64,000 bases of DNA from positions 21,461 to 85,460 of the forward strand of contig JBNKNO010000010.1 in assembly GCA_050293885.1 (NCBI GenBank). Direction: 5' to 3'. Below are positions 1 through 8,435 of this stretch, in pieces (position 1 is the stretch's first letter; the number at the start of each line of letters is the position of its first letter). The translations under genes were made by a program, and so were the position numbers. The notes beneath the pieces are model-generated. The model had not been told where the DNA came from. It saw nothing but the letters and a program-made list of their open reading frames with translations, and made no database searches. This stretch comes from Nitrogeniibacter sp050293885. GTDB taxonomy: Bacteria > Pseudomonadota > Gammaproteobacteria > Burkholderiales > Rhodocyclaceae.

Positions 1-1
1 G

Positions 2-835
2 AGCGCGGCGGCGCTCGAATCGGTCAGCGGTCATCCGTTGGCCCGGGCGGTGGTCGAGGCGGCTGGCGAGGTGGCGACGGCCGAGTCGGTCGATACCGTG
101 GCCGGCAAGGGCGTGAGCGGACAAGTCGGTGGTCGCGCGGTATCGGTCGGCAGCCCCGCGTTCCTGCGCGAGCAGGGCATCGACGTACCCGAGACTCAGG
201 TCGAGCAACTCGTCTCGGCTGGGCGCACGCCGGTTGCGGTGGGTATCGACGGCGCCTATGCCGGCCTGATTGCCGTGGCCGACCCGGTGCGGGCGTCTTC
301 GGCCGCGGCGGTGGCGCGTCTGCAGGCCGAGGGCGTGCGCGTGGTGATGCTCACCGGCGACCATCCCGGGACGGCCAAGGCGGTGGCGGCGGCGGTCGGT
401 ATCGATGATTTCAAGGCCGGCGTGCTGCCGGCCGACAAGGCCGATGCGGTGGCGCGGTTGGCGTCCCCCGACGGGCTGGTGGGCATGGTTGGCGACGGCA
501 TCAACGATGCGCCGGCGCTGGCGGCGGCCGATGTGTCCTTTGCCATGGGCGGCGGCTCGGATGTGGCGCTCGATGCCGCCGATGTGACCTTGGTGCGCAA
601 CGATCTGAACAGCGTGGCCGACGCGGTGGATCTGTCGCGCGCGACGCTGGTCAAGATTCGACAGAACCTGTTTTTCGCTTTTTTCTACAACGTGCTGGGC
701 ATCCCGCTGGCGGCGTTGGGATTTCTCAATCCAGTGGTGGCCGGCGCGGCCATGGCGGCCAGTTCGGTGTCGGTGGTGAGCAACTCGTTGTTGCTGCGCC
801 GCTGGCGACCGGGTCGTTCGGCGCGGCGTCGATAA
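2..835 (+). CDS. copA: Copper-exporting P-type ATPase, C-terminal part (5' end outside window)
   Basis: Cytoplasmic-membrane ATPase that exports Cu(I). The frame is open to the window edge, so the gene starts upstream; the first TTG at 38 is only the Leu of an SGHPLA motif (the conserved HP of the nucleotide-binding domain, codons 32-37). In order the fragment shows that HP motif, the TGDHPGTA hinge, the P-domain GDGINDAPAL, and two last membrane helices carrying the FFYN pair and the MAASS (MxxSS) motif typical of Cu(I) pumps. The DKTGT phosphorylation site and metal-binding N-terminus lie outside. copZ follows after 27 nt, supporting copper specificity. Confidence 0.93.
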   Translation, partial: SAAALESVSGHPLARAVVEAAGEVATAESVDTVAGKGVSGQVGGRAVSVGSPAFLREQGIDVPETQVEQLVSAGRTPVAVGIDGAYAGLIAVADPVRASSAAAVARLQAEGVRVVMLTGDHPGTAKAVAAAVGIDDFKAGVLPADKADAVARLASPDGLVGMVGDGINDAPALAAADVSFAMGGGSDVALDAADVTLVRNDLNSVADAVDLSRATLVKIRQNLFFAFFYNVLGIPLAALGFLNPVVAGAAMAASSVSVVSNSLLLRRWRPGRSARRR

Positions 836-862
836 CCTGAATATTCAACAGGAGCAAATGAA

Positions 863-1069
863 ATGGACACCATTCAGTTCAAGGTCGAGGGCATGAGTTG
901 CGGCGGGTGCGTCAAGAGTGTGACCGCGGCGCTGTCAGGCGTCGAAGGCGTGGGTGAGGTGAATGTCGATCTCGACGCCGCGCAGGCGACCGTGCAGTTC
1001 GACCCGGCCAAAACGTCGCCCGAGGCCCTGCATCAGGCCGTGGAAGCGGCCGGTTTTGACGTGGGCTGA
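863..1069 (+). CDS. copZ: Copper chaperone CopZ (HMA domain)
   Basis: A 68-residue heavy-metal-associated domain, the usual CopZ size, expected to carry Cu(I) to the ATPase encoded just upstream. The metal site is MSCGGC near residue 11, followed by the second conserved patch around AAGFDV at the C-terminus. An AGGAG ribosome site sits just before the ATG, and the 27-nt gap to the ATPase gene indicates one operon. The last 37 nt overlap, tail to tail, the 3' end of the minus-strand GGDEF/EAL gene. Confidence 0.93.
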   Translation: MDTIQFKVEGMSCGGCVKSVTAALSGVEGVGEVNVDLDAAQATVQFDPAKTSPEALHQAVEAAGFDVG

Positions 1070-3927
1070 TATTTCAGATCGATCAGCATTTGCTGGAATT
1101 CGTCGGTCGTGAGCGGCTTGGCGTAGAGGTAACCCTGCGCCTGGTCGCAGCCCAGTTCCGTCAGGAAGTGCTCTTGTGCTTCCGTCTCGACACCTTCGGC
1201 AATCACGCACATGTCGAGGTGGTGGCCGATGCCGATGATGGCGCGCGTGAGGTGGGCATCTTCCGCATCATGCGGCAGATCGTCGATGAACGAGCGATCG
1301 ATCTTCAGCTTGTCGAGCGGGAAACGCTTCAGGTAGGCCAGCGAAGAGTAGCCGGTGCCGAAGTCGTCGATCGCCAGGTGGACGCCCAGCGCCCGGATGG
1401 CGGTGAGCGTTGTCGATACGTGCTCCTGGTTGGCCATGAGGGCGCTCTCGGTCACCTCGAGCTCGAGCAGATCGGGCGGAAATCCCGTTTCGCTGAGAAC
1501 CTGCAGGACGGTGGCGTCGAGTTGGCCGCGCCGAACCTGCAGTGCCGAGACATTGACGGCAATGGAAATCTCGGTCAACTCCTCGTCGCGCCAGATTCGC
1601 CCGGCCGCACAGGCTTGGCGCAGGATCCAGGCGCCCAGTGGCACGATCAGGCCGGTTTCTTCGGCGATCGGGATGAACTGGTCTGGCGGAATATCGCCGC
1701 GCTCCGGGTGCGTCCAGCGCACCAGTGCCTCGGCGCCGATGAGTTTGCCCGTACGCAGGTCGAACTGGGGCTGGTAGGCGAGGGAGAACTCGTGTCGCGC
1801 CAGCGCGCGACGCATGTCGTTTTCCAGCTCGAGTCGCAGCCGGGCGCGCTCGTTGAGTTCGCGCGTGAAGAACTGATAACTGTTTCGGCCGTTTTCCTTG
1901 GCGTGGTACATGGCCGTGTCGGCATTCTTGAGCAGGATGTCGCGGTTGTCGCCGTCTTCGGGATACACCGTGATGCCGATGCTCGGCGTGACCGTCAGTT
2001 CGTGACCGCTCAACTGGAAGGGTGCTGCCAGTGATTTGAGCATCTTGGTGGCGAGGGTGGCGGCACGGCCGGCGGTATCGAGTTCAGTGAGCAGAACAAC
2101 GAATTCGTCACCACCGAGTCGACTGACCGTATCACTATTGCGCACCAGGCTGCTGAGGCGATTGGAGACCTGGCGCAACAACTCGTCGCCGACGGCATGG
2201 CCGAGCGAGTCGTTGATGTTCTTGAAACGATCGAGGTCGATGAACAGCACCGCGAGATGGTGCCGGTGGCGCTGTGCCGTCTTGATCGCACTACTCATCC
2301 GGTCCAGCAGTAGCACGCGGTTGGGCAGGCCGGTCAGCGCGTCGTATTCGGCCAGATGGCGCAAGCGTTGCTCGGTGCGCTTTTGCTCCGAGATGTCGGA
2401 AATCGAAACGACGAAGTGAGCCGGCTCTCCCCCGTAGGTGGTGACGGCGCCAACTGACACCCATGCCGGGTAGGCCGGGCCGTTCGGGCGCGCCAGCTCC
2501 AGTTCGCCGGACCAGTGTGAGTCGCGCCGAATCTGGGCAATGGTGCTCAGCCAGGTGCTGCTGTCGGTGTTGCCATCCATCAGCAGGTCGGCACAGTGCC
2601 TGCCGATCAGATCGGAGCGATTGAAACCGCTGATTCGCGACATGGCCGGGTTGATCGACACAATGCGCAGGCGGTGATCGAGAATGGCGAGCGCTTCGTT
2701 GCTCGCTTCGAACACTTGCGCAGACAGACGCAGTTCGCGCGCATTGTCGTTCAGTGCCCGATTTCTGGCCTCGATGTCGTTGTGATAACGAACAAATCGT
2801 TCGTCAATCCAGCGATAGAAAAGGACCGATAGCACGATGGCCAGGGTGGCGACGGCAAACATGGTCAGTGCCGTGACCTTGAAATCCCGATTGGTGGCGG
2901 CGCTCATTTTCGCGCGCTCTTGCGCGATGGCGTTGTCCATCTGCGTCAGGGGTGCGACGGATACGACGATCCAGCCCCATTCGTCAGGGGATGACGCAAA
3001 CGCGAGATAGCGCGTGGCCGGACCGTCCCTGGTGAACGCGGCCTCGAACTGCAGTGCGCCACCACCGCTGCGCCCGAGATCGACGAGGTCGGGGAGTCGT
3101 TGCAGCATGGGTGAAGGCTGTTGTGCCGAAACGGCCTGACGTAGTGCGCTCGGGCCCGTGAGCAGGTGACCGTCCTGGTCCAATACGACAATGAAGTGCT
3201 GATCGCCAATGCCATGCACCAGTACGCTGGTTTCAGTGCCCAGCTGCATGAGTGCTTCGCGCTTCAGCTCGGCGCGTGCCACGTGCAGAAATTTGCTGCT
3301 GCCCACGAGCCAGTTCAGCGGTTCGAATCGTCGTGCGTAGGTGATGGCATCGGCCATGGCTTCGCTTTCGCCCCGTGGCGTCCAGCGAAAGCGCAGAAAG
3401 CTGCCGCGGTCGTCGTGCTCGGTGTCGAGCAAGTCGTCGATGAAGCGGTGGCCGCTATCGTCAGTCAGCAATCGAACGTTGCTGCCTTCGCGCAGCGGAT
3501 CGAGCGGAAACAGTCTGGCGATGCCCGCGCCATCGATGACGAAACTGTCGCCGGCACCGTTGTCGCCCCGAAGTGGGCGTAGCGCCCGCAGAATCGCGTT
3601 TGCAACGTCCACGTCGGATTGTTTGCCGTTGAGTGCGGCATGCATGCTGGCGATGGTGTTGATGACAAAATCGACCTGCGCTCGAAGCTTGGCACGCAAT
3701 GTTGGCGCCAGGTTTGCTCGCCGATTGCGCAAGGCGCTGGTCAGCTGATTGACCTCGGCGCGCAATGCTCTTTCTCTCTCGCTCACGGCGCGAGCCTGGA
3801 TATCGGCGGTTTGCTGTGCGAAGGTCTGTTTGTGGCGATAGACGTAGTAACTGCCCATGCCGATCATGAGTCCGAGCACGATCGCGAGCATGCCGCCGAG
3901 AATGGTTCGTGGCAGCCAATGCGCCAT
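1033..3927 (-). CDS. Membrane Cache-PAS-GGDEF-EAL cyclic-di-GMP protein
   Basis: Likely makes and/or breaks down cyclic di-GMP in response to a periplasmic signal. From the ATG at 3927: membrane helix (about 8-28), periplasmic Cache-like sensor (about 30-345), second helix (about 350-372), PAS (about 410-520), GGDEF (about 535-700, intact RLGGDEF with an RxxD inhibitory site five residues upstream) and EAL (about 715-955, intact EALVRW and DDFGTGYSS). Both catalytic signatures look functional, so direction of activity is open. The ATG has GAGG 5 nt upstream; a TTG at 3990 with AGGAG 9 nt upstream is an alternative adding 21 residues. No partner gene adjoins it; its 3' end overlaps copZ. Confidence 0.9.
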   Translation of the reverse strand: MAHWLPRTILGGMLAIVLGLMIGMGSYYVYRHKQTFAQQTADIQARAVSERERALRAEVNQLTSALRNRRANLAPTLRAKLRAQVDFVINTIASMHAALNGKQSDVDVANAILRALRPLRGDNGAGDSFVIDGAGIARLFPLDPLREGSNVRLLTDDSGHRFIDDLLDTEHDDRGSFLRFRWTPRGESEAMADAITYARRFEPLNWLVGSSKFLHVARAELKREALMQLGTETSVLVHGIGDQHFIVVLDQDGHLLTGPSALRQAVSAQQPSPMLQRLPDLVDLGRSGGGALQFEAAFTRDGPATRYLAFASSPDEWGWIVVSVAPLTQMDNAIAQERAKMSAATNRDFKVTALTMFAVATLAIVLSVLFYRWIDERFVRYHNDIEARNRALNDNARELRLSAQVFEASNEALAILDHRLRIVSINPAMSRISGFNRSDLIGRHCADLLMDGNTDSSTWLSTIAQIRRDSHWSGELELARPNGPAYPAWVSVGAVTTYGGEPAHFVVSISDISEQKRTEQRLRHLAEYDALTGLPNRVLLLDRMSSAIKTAQRHRHHLAVLFIDLDRFKNINDSLGHAVGDELLRQVSNRLSSLVRNSDTVSRLGGDEFVVLLTELDTAGRAATLATKMLKSLAAPFQLSGHELTVTPSIGITVYPEDGDNRDILLKNADTAMYHAKENGRNSYQFFTRELNERARLRLELENDMRRALARHEFSLAYQPQFDLRTGKLIGAEALVRWTHPERGDIPPDQFIPIAEETGLIVPLGAWILRQACAAGRIWRDEELTEISIAVNVSALQVRRGQLDATVLQVLSETGFPPDLLELEVTESALMANQEHVSTTLTAIRALGVHLAIDDFGTGYSSLAYLKRFPLDKLKIDRSFIDDLPHDAEDAHLTRAIIGIGHHLDMCVIAEGVETEAQEHFLTELGCDQAQGYLYAKPLTTDEFQQMLIDLKYQPTSKPAASTA

Positions 3928-4106
3928 GCCTGCCTCGGTGCGAAGGGGCTTGGCATGGGCTATGGGATGTGCGGTGGGCTGCTGCGCCAAGCCGGGCGTC
4001 TCCTGTGCGATGTATGGGGGGATCGTCGGAGAAATAACGACCGCCAGAGGGGCTTCTTGAGCCGCTCACGCGTGGGCAAAAGGTTCTGTGCGGTCCATAA
4101 AGCCCC

Positions 4107-4112
4107 TATAAT
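4107..4112 (+). promoter_or_regulatory. Putative sigma-70 -10 box for ppa
   Basis: A perfect TATAAT lies 30 nt upstream of the ppa ATG. The region where a -35 box would fall (4084-4089, TTCTGT) is a poor match, so the call rests mainly on the -10 box and position. Confidence 0.45.
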
Positions 4113-4141
4113 CGACAGAATTTTTTCAACGGGAGGGAAGC

Positions 4142-4690
4142 ATGGGCTTAGATCTAGTCAAGACCGGTAATGATGTGCCAAACGATATCAACGTGATCAT
4201 CGAGATCCCGTCGCACGGTGACCCCATCAAGTTCGAGGTCGACAAGGATAGCGGCGCGATTTTCGTGGATCGTTTCATGGGCACCGCCATGCACTACCCG
4301 TGCAACTATGGTTACGTGCCGCACACCGTGGCGGGCGATGGCGACCCGGTCGATGTGCTGGTCGTCTCGCCGTTTCCGCTGCAGGCGGGCGTGGTGATCC
4401 GCTGCCGTCCGATCGGCATGCTCAAGATGGAAGACGAGTCCGGTATGGATGGCAAGGTACTGGCCGTGCCGGTGTCCAAGTTGACGCCGCTGTACGACAA
4501 GGTAAGCACCTTCCGTGACATGCCCGACACACTGCTCAAGCAGATCGAACACTTCTTTGCCCACTACAAGGATCTGGAACAAGGCAAGTGGGTGAAGGTC
4601 ACCGGCTGGGTCGACGTGGACGAGGCCAGGAAGGAAATCACCGACGGCGTGGCGACCTACAATTCAGCCAAGGACAAGCCGGCGTTTTGA
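4142..4690 (+). CDS. ppa: Inorganic pyrophosphatase, family I (soluble)
   Basis: Cytoplasmic enzyme hydrolysing PPi to two phosphates, pulling biosynthetic reactions forward. It has 182 residues, near the usual 175 of bacterial family I enzymes. Visible metal/PPi-binding parts are the FEVDKDSG stretch, YPCNYGYVPHT, and the DGDPVDVLV signature with its clustered Asp residues; the KVTGW segment closes the active site. A GGGAGG ribosome site precedes the ATG. The gene faces hppA, the proton-pumping pyrophosphatase, across a shared terminator, so two unrelated PPases sit side by side. Confidence 0.97.
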   Translation: MGLDLVKTGNDVPNDINVIIEIPSHGDPIKFEVDKDSGAIFVDRFMGTAMHYPCNYGYVPHTVAGDGDPVDVLVVSPFPLQAGVVIRCRPIGMLKMEDESGMDGKVLAVPVSKLTPLYDKVSTFRDMPDTLLKQIEHFFAHYKDLEQGKWVKVTGWVDVDEARKEITDGVATYNSAKDKPAF

Positions 4691-4722
4691 TGTGACAGGC
4701 CGTTGTGCCTGCCCGGCAACGA

Positions 4723-4750
4723 AAAAGGCCCCGCCAATGCGGGGCCTTTT
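4723..4750. terminator. Bidirectional Rho-independent terminator between ppa and hppA
   Basis: A 12-bp stem (AAAAGGCCCCGC / GCGGGGCCTTTT) with CAAT loop has A-run and T-run flanks, so it can end transcription from both convergent genes. Confidence 0.92.
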
Positions 4751-4770
4751 GTTTATGGTGTCGCGCCCGA

Positions 4771-6810
4771 TCAGGCCAGCAGCGGCACAATCAGCAGAGC
4801 AACGAGGTTGATGATCTTGATCAGCGGGTTGACCGCCGGGCCGGCCGTATCCTTGTAGGGGTCGCCGACGGTATCGCCCGTCACCGCAGCCTTGTGGGCT
4901 TCGGAACCCTTGCCGCCGTGATTGCCATCCTCGATATACTTCTTGGCGTTGTCCCAGGCGCCGCCGCCGGTGGTCATCGAAATGGCGACGAACAGGCCGG
5001 TGACGATGGTGCCCATGAGCACACCACCGAGCGCTTGCGGGCCGAGAATCAAGCCCACCGCGATCGGTACCAGCACCGGCAGGATCGACGGAAGCATCAT
5101 CTCCTTGATGGCTGATTTGGTGAGCATATCCACCGCGCGCGAGTAGTCCGGCTTGGCCGTGCCTTCCATGATGCCGGCGATCTCGCGGAACTGGCGACGT
5201 ACCTCGATCACCACCGAGCCGGCGGAGCGGCCGACCGCTTCCATCGCCATCGCGCCGAAGAGGAAGGGAATCAGGCCGCCGATGAACAGGCCGACAATGA
5301 CCATGTGGTTCGACAGGTCGAAGGTCAGCTCGTGGCCGGAAGTCTCCAGTGCATGGGTGTAGTCAGCGAACAGCACCAGTGCGGCGAGGCCGGCCGAGCC
5401 GATGGCGTAGCCTTTGGTGACCGCCTTGGTGGTGTTGCCGACCGCATCCAGCGGATCGGTCACGGCGCGCACCGACTCGGGCATTTCGGCCATTTCGGCG
5501 ATGCCGCCGGCGTTGTCGGTGATCGGCCCGTAGGCATCGAGTGCAACGATGATGCCAGCCATCGACAACATCGAGGTCGCTGCGATCGCAATGCCGTACA
5601 GCCCCGCGAAGTAGTGGGACAGCAGGATCGCCACGCACACCGACAGCACCGGCCAGGCAGTGGATTTCATCGACACACCGATGCCGGCAATGATGTTGGT
5701 GGCGTGGCCCGTTTCGGAGGCGGCCGCGACGTGCTGCACGGGTTTGAATTCCGTGCCGGTGTAGTACTCGGTGATCCACACCATGGCCGCGGTGAGCACC
5801 AGCCCGACCAGCGAGGCGGCAAAGATCTTCATCTGCGATCCGGCGGCGCCGAGGGCATCGTCCGGCACCAGCCATTGGGTGACGAAGAAGAAGGCGATCG
5901 CTGCGATCACCCCGGCGACGATCAGGCCGCGGTACAAGGCGTTCATGATCTTGCCGCCTTCATTCACCTTGACGAACATCGAGCCGATGATCGAGGCGAT
6001 GATCGCTACCGAGCCGAGTGTCAGCGGGTAGAGCACGCCGGTTTCCGGTGAGCCGGTGAGCGTCAGTGCGCCGAGAATCATGGTGGCGATCAGCGTCACC
6101 GCATACGTTTCGAACAGGTCGGCTGCCATGCCGGCGCAGTCACCGACGTTGTCGCCCACGTTGTCGGCAATCACTGCCGGGTTGCGCGGATCGTCCTCTG
6201 GAATACCGGCTTCGACCTTGCCGACCAGGTCGGCACCGACGTCCGCACCCTTGGTGAAGATGCCGCCGCCCAGACGGGCGAAAATCGAAATCAGTGATGA
6301 GCCGAACGCCAGACCGACCAGCGGGTGGAGGATGTCGACCATCGCCACCCCAGACGCTGCGTTGCCCTTGAGGAAGGCGTAGTAGCCCGCGACCCCCAGC
6401 AGACCCAAACCAGCGACCAGCATGCCGGTGATGGCGCCGCCGCGGAAGGCGACCGTCATTGCCTCATTGACCCCTTTGCGGGCCGCTTCGGCAGTGCGCA
6501 GGTTGGCGCGTACCGAGACGTTCATGCCGATGTAGCCCGCTGCGCCGGAGAGCACCGCGCCGAACAGGAAGCCGATGGCGGTGAGCCAGCTCAGTGCGAA
6601 GCCGATGGCGACGAACAGCACCGCACCGACGGCGGCAATCGTCGAATACTGCCTGTTGAGGTAGGCCGATGCGCCTGCCTGAATGGCGCGACCGATCTCC
6701 TGCATGCGCTCGTTGCCGGCGGGCAGGGCGAGAATCCAGCGACTGAAATAGGCGCCGTAGAGTATGGCGAGTACGGCACAAAAGAGGGCAAACCACAGTG
6801 CAACGGACAT
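4771..6810 (-). CDS. hppA: Membrane-bound proton-translocating pyrophosphatase, K+-independent type
   Basis: An integral membrane pump that couples PPi hydrolysis to H+ export. It has 679 residues with about 16 hydrophobic segments, normal for the family. The PPi/Mg site is visible around residues 190-235 (DVGADLVGKVE, then DNVGDNVGDCAG). The subtype marker GNTTKAVTKG near residue 460 has Lys and Thr at the two positions that distinguish K+-independent H+ pumps from K+-dependent ones, which have Ala at the first. GGGAGG precedes the ATG. The gene shares a terminator with ppa. Proton pumping rather than Na+ is inferred from the K+-independent class. Confidence 0.96.
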   Translation of the reverse strand: MSVALWFALFCAVLAILYGAYFSRWILALPAGNERMQEIGRAIQAGASAYLNRQYSTIAAVGAVLFVAIGFALSWLTAIGFLFGAVLSGAAGYIGMNVSVRANLRTAEAARKGVNEAMTVAFRGGAITGMLVAGLGLLGVAGYYAFLKGNAASGVAMVDILHPLVGLAFGSSLISIFARLGGGIFTKGADVGADLVGKVEAGIPEDDPRNPAVIADNVGDNVGDCAGMAADLFETYAVTLIATMILGALTLTGSPETGVLYPLTLGSVAIIASIIGSMFVKVNEGGKIMNALYRGLIVAGVIAAIAFFFVTQWLVPDDALGAAGSQMKIFAASLVGLVLTAAMVWITEYYTGTEFKPVQHVAAASETGHATNIIAGIGVSMKSTAWPVLSVCVAILLSHYFAGLYGIAIAATSMLSMAGIIVALDAYGPITDNAGGIAEMAEMPESVRAVTDPLDAVGNTTKAVTKGYAIGSAGLAALVLFADYTHALETSGHELTFDLSNHMVIVGLFIGGLIPFLFGAMAMEAVGRSAGSVVIEVRRQFREIAGIMEGTAKPDYSRAVDMLTKSAIKEMMLPSILPVLVPIAVGLILGPQALGGVLMGTIVTGLFVAISMTTGGGAWDNAKKYIEDGNHGGKGSEAHKAAVTGDTVGDPYKDTAGPAVNPLIKIINLVALLIVPLLA

Positions 6811-7090
6811 ACTTGACTACCTCCCTGACAATGCGTGGGTCGAGATGTTGCGACTACTCACCCGGCGCCTCTCATCCTTTTCGGGTGTGAAATGGCGCCG
6901 TGCGGATGTTCAGTTGTTAGGGGGACTGACTTGTCATTTTTTATTATCGTGATGCGGCGGTCGTGAATCCTTGCCAAGGTGCGGATCGTGTGCGGCCGGT
7001 CGTTAATATGTCAGATGTTGCTGTGTGGGGCAATCCTGATTTCCCTTTGCCGGACCTCAACGCAGGTTTGGCCGCTGCGGTGTGGGCGAG

Positions 7091-8215
7091 TCAGGCCGGC
7101 CGGAAGGGCGTTCGTTCGTTCAGTTCGTCGATCCACGCGTCCATGTGGCCACTTTCCTGCTCAAGGAAGCGTGCAACGGCGTCGGCAAAACGCGGATCGC
7201 GCAGCCAGTGGGCCGATCGGGTCGGTTGTGGGGTAAAACCACGGGCGAGTTTGTGCTCGCCCTGAGCGCCGCCTTCCAGGTGGACCAGGCCATGATCGAT
7301 GGCGTACTCGATGGCTTGGTAGTAGCAGGCCTCGAAGTGCAGGCACGGGATATCCTCCACCGCGCCCCAGTACCGGCCATACAGTGTGCGGGCGTCGATC
7401 AGGAACCAAGCGGCCGCGACCGGCGCGCCGTTGCGCTCGGCGATCAGCAAGCGGACGGCATCGGGTTGCCGCTGTGCGAGCGTGGCAAAGAACGCTTCGC
7501 TCAGATAGGGCGTCGAGCGGTGTCGCGCGTAGGTCAGCCGGTAGCACAGGTGAAAGAAGGCAAGTTCGTCCGGCGTCATCTCGTCGCCGCGGCGCCAGTG
7601 CAGGCTGACTCCGGCATCACGCACGCGTCTGCGTTCCTGGCGGATCTTCTTGCGCTTGTCGCGGGTCAGCGAGGCGAGAAAGGCGTCGAAATCGGCATAC
7701 CCGGCGTTGCGCCAGTGAAATTGCGCGCCCTGGCGGATCATCAGGCCAGCGTTGGCCAGCACACGGGCATCCTCCTTCCCGGGAAAGAGCACGTGGAAGG
7801 AGCCATGACTACCGGCCTCGATCCAAGCCATCACTGCGCTCAACAACCGTGTTCGTACCGCCGCCGAGACACCGAGCAGGCGACGCCCCGGAACGGGGGT
7901 AAACGGAATGGCCGAGAGCCACTTGGGATAGTAGTCGAGGCCGTGTTGCTCATAGGCCTGGGCCCAGGCCCAGTCAAAAACGTATTCGCCCCAGGAGTGG
8001 AGTTTTTCGTACAGCGGCATGGCGGCGATCAACGCGCCATCGGCCCACAGCGTGGCATGGTGCGGTTGCCAGCCACTGTCGCCGCCAACGGCGCCGCTGT
8101 CCTCCAGCGCCGCCAGAAAGGCGTGCTGCAGGCAGGGCTGATCGCCCGCGAGCGCATTCCACGGATCCGCGGGCAGTTCGGCCATGCGACGAAAAAAGCG
8201 AAGTTCGTTTGGCAT
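7091..8215 (-). CDS. COG3146 family protein (DUF482, GNAT-like acyltransferase fold)
   Basis: A 374-residue member of the COG3146 family, often labelled peptidogalycan biosynthesis or GNAT N-acetyltransferase; its biochemical role is not established. Family landmarks are the start region ending in DPWNAL, the HAFLAALE segment, an aromatic-rich stretch with DWAWAQAYEQHG, and a C-terminal GNAT-like half with VHLEGGAQGEHK. I chose the ATG at 8215 because it places the family's usual N-terminus; the frame extends in-frame to 8326 without homology-like content, and no strong ribosome site decides it. It stands alone, divergent from nadE. Confidence 0.75.
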   Translation of the reverse strand: MPNELRFFRRMAELPADPWNALAGDQPCLQHAFLAALEDSGAVGGDSGWQPHHATLWADGALIAAMPLYEKLHSWGEYVFDWAWAQAYEQHGLDYYPKWLSAIPFTPVPGRRLLGVSAAVRTRLLSAVMAWIEAGSHGSFHVLFPGKEDARVLANAGLMIRQGAQFHWRNAGYADFDAFLASLTRDKRKKIRQERRRVRDAGVSLHWRRGDEMTPDELAFFHLCYRLTYARHRSTPYLSEAFFATLAQRQPDAVRLLIAERNGAPVAAAWFLIDARTLYGRYWGAVEDIPCLHFEACYYQAIEYAIDHGLVHLEGGAQGEHKLARGFTPQPTRSAHWLRDPRFADAVARFLEQESGHMDAWIDELNERTPFRPA

Positions 8216-8420
8216 CGGGCGTTGGTTGTGGGGCGGTAATGGACAGCACCCCCGCGCAAGGGGCGCCTTATTTTTGGGCAGTGTCATCGGCTGCCGTGAG
8301 GCCGACAGTCTCGCAGTTTTTTCCACCCATTATCCACAGGCTTGTGCACCGTTGATGTGAATAAGTCGGGGGCCGGGTCCGTGCGCGCGTGATGCACGGC
8401 ACAAACGCGCGGGCTGACGG

Positions 8421-8426
8421 TATAGT
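8421..8426 (+). promoter_or_regulatory. Putative -10 box for nadE
   Basis: TATAGT lies 9 nt before the nadE ATG. If used, the transcript would start within a few nucleotides of the start codon and be almost leaderless. No convincing -35 box is seen. Confidence 0.35.
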
Positions 8427-8435
8427 TACACCGCT

